Assembly: GCA_934662525.1 (NCBI GenBank)
Contig: CAKUKJ010000124.1
Span: forward strand, 1 to 6,875
Length of the DNA: 6,875 nucleotides
Direction: 5' to 3'
From: an uncultured Coriobacteriales bacterium
GTDB lineage: Bacteria > Actinomycetota > Coriobacteriia > Coriobacteriales > UMGS124
Made by a program: the position numbers and the translations under genes. Below are positions 5,630 to 6,875 of this stretch, in pieces. Position 1 is the stretch's first letter. Each line of letters begins with the position of its first letter. The notes under the pieces are model-generated. The model was not told the DNA's origin and did no database searches. It was given only the letters and a program-made list of their open reading frames with translations.

Positions 5630-6433
5630 ATGGGTTTTCTTGCTGGTAAGACCGCCATTATCACAGGTGCAGGGCGTGCGGTGCTCGCCGATGGCGTGAG
5701 CTGTGGCTCCATCGGTTACGGCATTGCCACCGCCTACGCCAAGGAGGGCGCGAACCTCGTCATCACCGGCCGCAACCAGGCAAAGCTCGACGCCGCCAAG
5801 GCCGAGCTGGAGGAGAAGCACGGCATCCGCGTGCTCACCTGCGCAGCTGACGTCAACGCCGGGGCCGACAACGAGGCTGTGGTGCAGGGCGTGGTCGACG
5901 CCGCTATCGCCGAGTTCGGTCGCATCGACGTGCTCATCAACAACGCCCAGGCCTCGGCGTCGGGCGTGCCGCTGGCCGAGCACACGACCGAGCAGTTCAA
6001 CCTCGCCATGTTCTCGGGCCTCTATGCCGCGTTCTACTACATGAAGGCCTGCTACCCGCACCTCAAGGAGACGCGCGGCACGGTCATTAACTTCGCAAGC
6101 GGCGCGGGCCTGTTCGGCAACGTGGGGCAGTGCTCCTACGCCGCCGCCAAGGAGGGCATCCGCGGCCTTTCGCGTGTGGCAGCCAACGAGTGGGGCAAGG
6201 ACGGCATCAACGTCAACGTCGTGTGCCCGCTTGCCTGGACGGCCCAGCTCGAGAAGTTCAAGGCCGCCTACCCCGAGGCCTACAAGAAGAACGTCCACAT
6301 GCCCCCGATGGGCCACTACGCCGACCCCGAGCTGGAGATCGGCCGCGCCTGCGTGCAGCTGGCCAGCCCCGACTTCAAGTTCATGAGCGGCGAGACCATC
6401 ACGCTCGAGGGCGGCATGGGTCTGCGGCCGTAA
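5630..6433 (+). CDS. Short-chain dehydrogenase/reductase (SDR) with an expanded cofactor loop
   Basis: A 267-aa cytoplasmic NAD(P)-dependent oxidoreductase of normal classical-SDR length. The first strand ends in ITGAG (11-15), but the usual TGxxxGIG is broken by about 11 extra residues before SIGYGIA (27-33), a spelling close to the SIAYGIA of FabI-type enoyl reductases. Strand 2 ends NLVITGRN (42-49); the Gly-Arg in place of an acidic residue suggests NADP(H). D74 (ADV) and NNAQ (104-107, usually NNAG) follow. The catalytic residues are S157 (NFASGAG), Y170 and K174 (YAAAK). The Asn of the extended tetrad appears to be Met127 (MFSG where NxxG is usual). The C-terminus reads FMSGETITLEGGMG, as in classical SDRs. 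The substrate is unknown; a ketone/alcohol pair is the default. Codon bias is strong, as in the reductase. A terminator upstream and 589 bp of separation argue for its own promoter. Confidence 0.9.
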   Translation: MGFLAGKTAIITGAGRAVLADGVSCGSIGYGIATAYAKEGANLVITGRNQAKLDAAKAELEEKHGIRVLTCAADVNAGADNEAVVQGVVDAAIAEFGRIDVLINNAQASASGVPLAEHTTEQFNLAMFSGLYAAFYYMKACYPHLKETRGTVINFASGAGLFGNVGQCSYAAAKEGIRGLSRVAANEWGKDGINVNVVCPLAWTAQLEKFKAAYPEAYKKNVHMPPMGHYADPELEIGRACVQLASPDFKFMSGETITLEGGMGLRP

Positions 6434-6567
6434 GGACGTGCGAGGAGGGAAGTCCACACCACCTATAAAATGATGCAGAGGTCGTGGGTTTCTTTGTGCT
6501 GGGGTTGAGCGCCCAGCGTCAGCTTCTCGCGAGATGCAGACTCGCTCATGAAAGTGTGCTAAGCCAC

Positions 6568-6589
6568 CAAAAACTCGCTCGTGTTTTTG
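6568..6589. repeat. 7-bp inverted repeat overlapping the -35 box (candidate operator)
   Basis: CAAAAAC (6568-6574) and GTTTTTG (6583-6589) are perfect complements with an 8-nt spacer. The right arm shares three bases with the candidate -35 element at 6587-6592. It could be a protein-binding dyad or a weak hairpin; there is no downstream T tract for a terminator. Confidence 0.35.
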
Positions 6590-6615
6590 TATCGCACCTG
6601 GTAGAGGTATATAAT
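6587..6615 (+). promoter_or_regulatory. Sigma70-like promoter with perfect -10 box
   Basis: TTGTAT (6587-6592, 3 of 6 matches to TTGACA), a 17-bp spacer and TATAAT (6610-6615, 6 of 6). Transcription would start near 6622 on the plus strand. No well-supported plus-strand gene follows within the window. The transcript would run antisense to the candidate minus-strand gene fragment at 6713-6875, or it may be the leader of a gene beyond the edge. Confidence 0.45.
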
Positions 6616-6712
6616 TGCCCTGCTCAAAAAACAGCTGTGCCCGCAGCTCCAGAAGTTTGGGGCTGTGGGCGCGGCTGTTCGGCTGACGGCGGTCGCCATG
6701 TCACTATGCGCG

Positions 6713-6875
6713 CTATGCTCCCAGCTGTGCCAGGATGGTCTTGCAATTGTCTTCAATTGGCTGTTCAAGATGGGTGCGCAGTTCGATGCAGCCTGGGATG
6801 TCGGCTGCTTTATCGAAGACGCGGCCAAGTGCGCAGAGCACCCTGTTTGCAAGCTCTGTCATCGTTTCCATGCAC
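6713..6875 (-). CDS. Possible C-terminal fragment of an unknown gene, open to the right edge
   Basis: The minus strand is open from the window edge to a TAG at 6713-6715. From the first ATG (6871) it reads METMTELANRVLCALGRVFD and continues to end TILAQLGA, 52 residues. The composition (balanced Glu, Asp, Lys, Arg, Leu, Ala; helix-like) looks more protein-like than the overlapping frames on either strand. I do not recognise the family. The last residues vaguely recall the central helix of RelB/DinJ antitoxins, but that is far too short to name it. The true start is probably outside the window; a chance open frame is possible. Confidence 0.3.
   Translation of the reverse strand, partial: CMETMTELANRVLCALGRVFDKAADIPGCIELRTHLEQPIEDNCKTILAQLGA

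Larger units (their letters stand above)
6434..6712. other. Intergenic region after the SDR gene
   Basis: No believable gene was found. It contains a 6-bp hairpin GCTGGG/CCCAGC (6498-6503 with 6512-6517) without a T tract, a 10-bp palindrome TCTCGCGAGA (6525-6534) and, from about 6540, an AT-rich stretch with a palindrome and a promoter-like sequence. No clear SDR terminator is seen. Confidence 0.55.

Noticed and set aside
2992..6433. Equol-pathway pair (dihydrodaidzein reductase SDR plus tetrahydrodaidzein reductase)
   Set aside because: The gene types are superficially similar. However, this reductase is Tat-exported with an FMN domain, the SDR has an atypical cofactor loop, and the two are separated by a strong terminator.
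4934..6457. 507-codon open frame on the minus strand spanning the terminator and SDR
   Set aside because: It crosses a strong terminator and two real genes, and its composition is that of a shadow frame.
6464..6469. TATAAA as a -10 box after the SDR gene
   Set aside because: No -35-like sequence lies 16-18 bp upstream.
6540..6580. Direct repeat ACTCGCTC (6540-6547, 6573-6580)
   Set aside because: Eight bases only, no further similarity and no mobile-element context.
6559..6852. 97-codon minus-strand frame with TTG start
   Set aside because: Ser/Ala/His/Trp-rich, no ribosome site, and it conflicts with the more protein-like minus frame ending at 6713.

Overview
High-GC bacterial DNA (about two thirds G+C by eye). 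It most resembles a Coriobacteriia/Eggerthellaceae gut actinobacterium. The reasons are a LuxR-type regulator fused to a polytopic membrane domain and a Tat-exported FMN/FAD reductase of the fumarate/urocanate reductase superfamily; such proteins are abundant in Eggerthella, Adlercreutzia, Gordonibacter and Slackia. The genus is inference; no rRNA or other marker gene is present.

Layout. (1) 22-1152, plus: ion/anion permease of the SLC13/ArsB/NhaD superfamily, possibly starting before the window. (2) 1165-2580, minus: membrane-bound LuxR-family regulator, convergent with the permease; both stop codons lie in the arms of one small hairpin. (3) 2581-2991: 411-bp divergent intergenic region with a perfect 15-bp dyad, an AT-rich patch of repeated AACC-centred words and a weak candidate promoter. 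(4) 2992-5040, plus: 682-aa Tat-secreted FMN-binding/FAD-binding reductase, followed by an excellent intrinsic terminator (5124-5158). (5) 5159-5629: about 470 bp without a believable gene, but with a 15-bp inverted repeat (one mismatch) enclosing 76 nt, a candidate structured RNA or leader. (6) 5630-6433, plus: 267-aa short-chain dehydrogenase/reductase with an unusual insertion in its nucleotide-binding loop. (7) 6434-6712: no convincing gene, but a palindrome overlapping a sigma70-like promoter with a perfect TATAAT. (8) 6713 to the right edge, minus: a possible C-terminal gene fragment of unknown function.

Working model (inference). The membrane LuxR protein senses a small molecule and controls the divergent, strongly codon-biased reductase, which uses that molecule or a relative as an extracytoplasmic electron acceptor. 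The reductase keeps the catalytic arginine and part of the carboxylate clamp of fumarate reductases. It lacks the substrate histidine and the Thr-Glu-x-x-Arg motif, so its substrate is probably not fumarate. The permease and the SDR could handle uptake or cytoplasmic conversion of related compounds, but the convergent orientation and the terminator show that they are not one operon with the reductase. The most promising under-described items are the reductase active site with its divergent regulator, the SDR subfamily with its enoyl-reductase-like loop, and the intergenic inverted repeat at 5238-5343.
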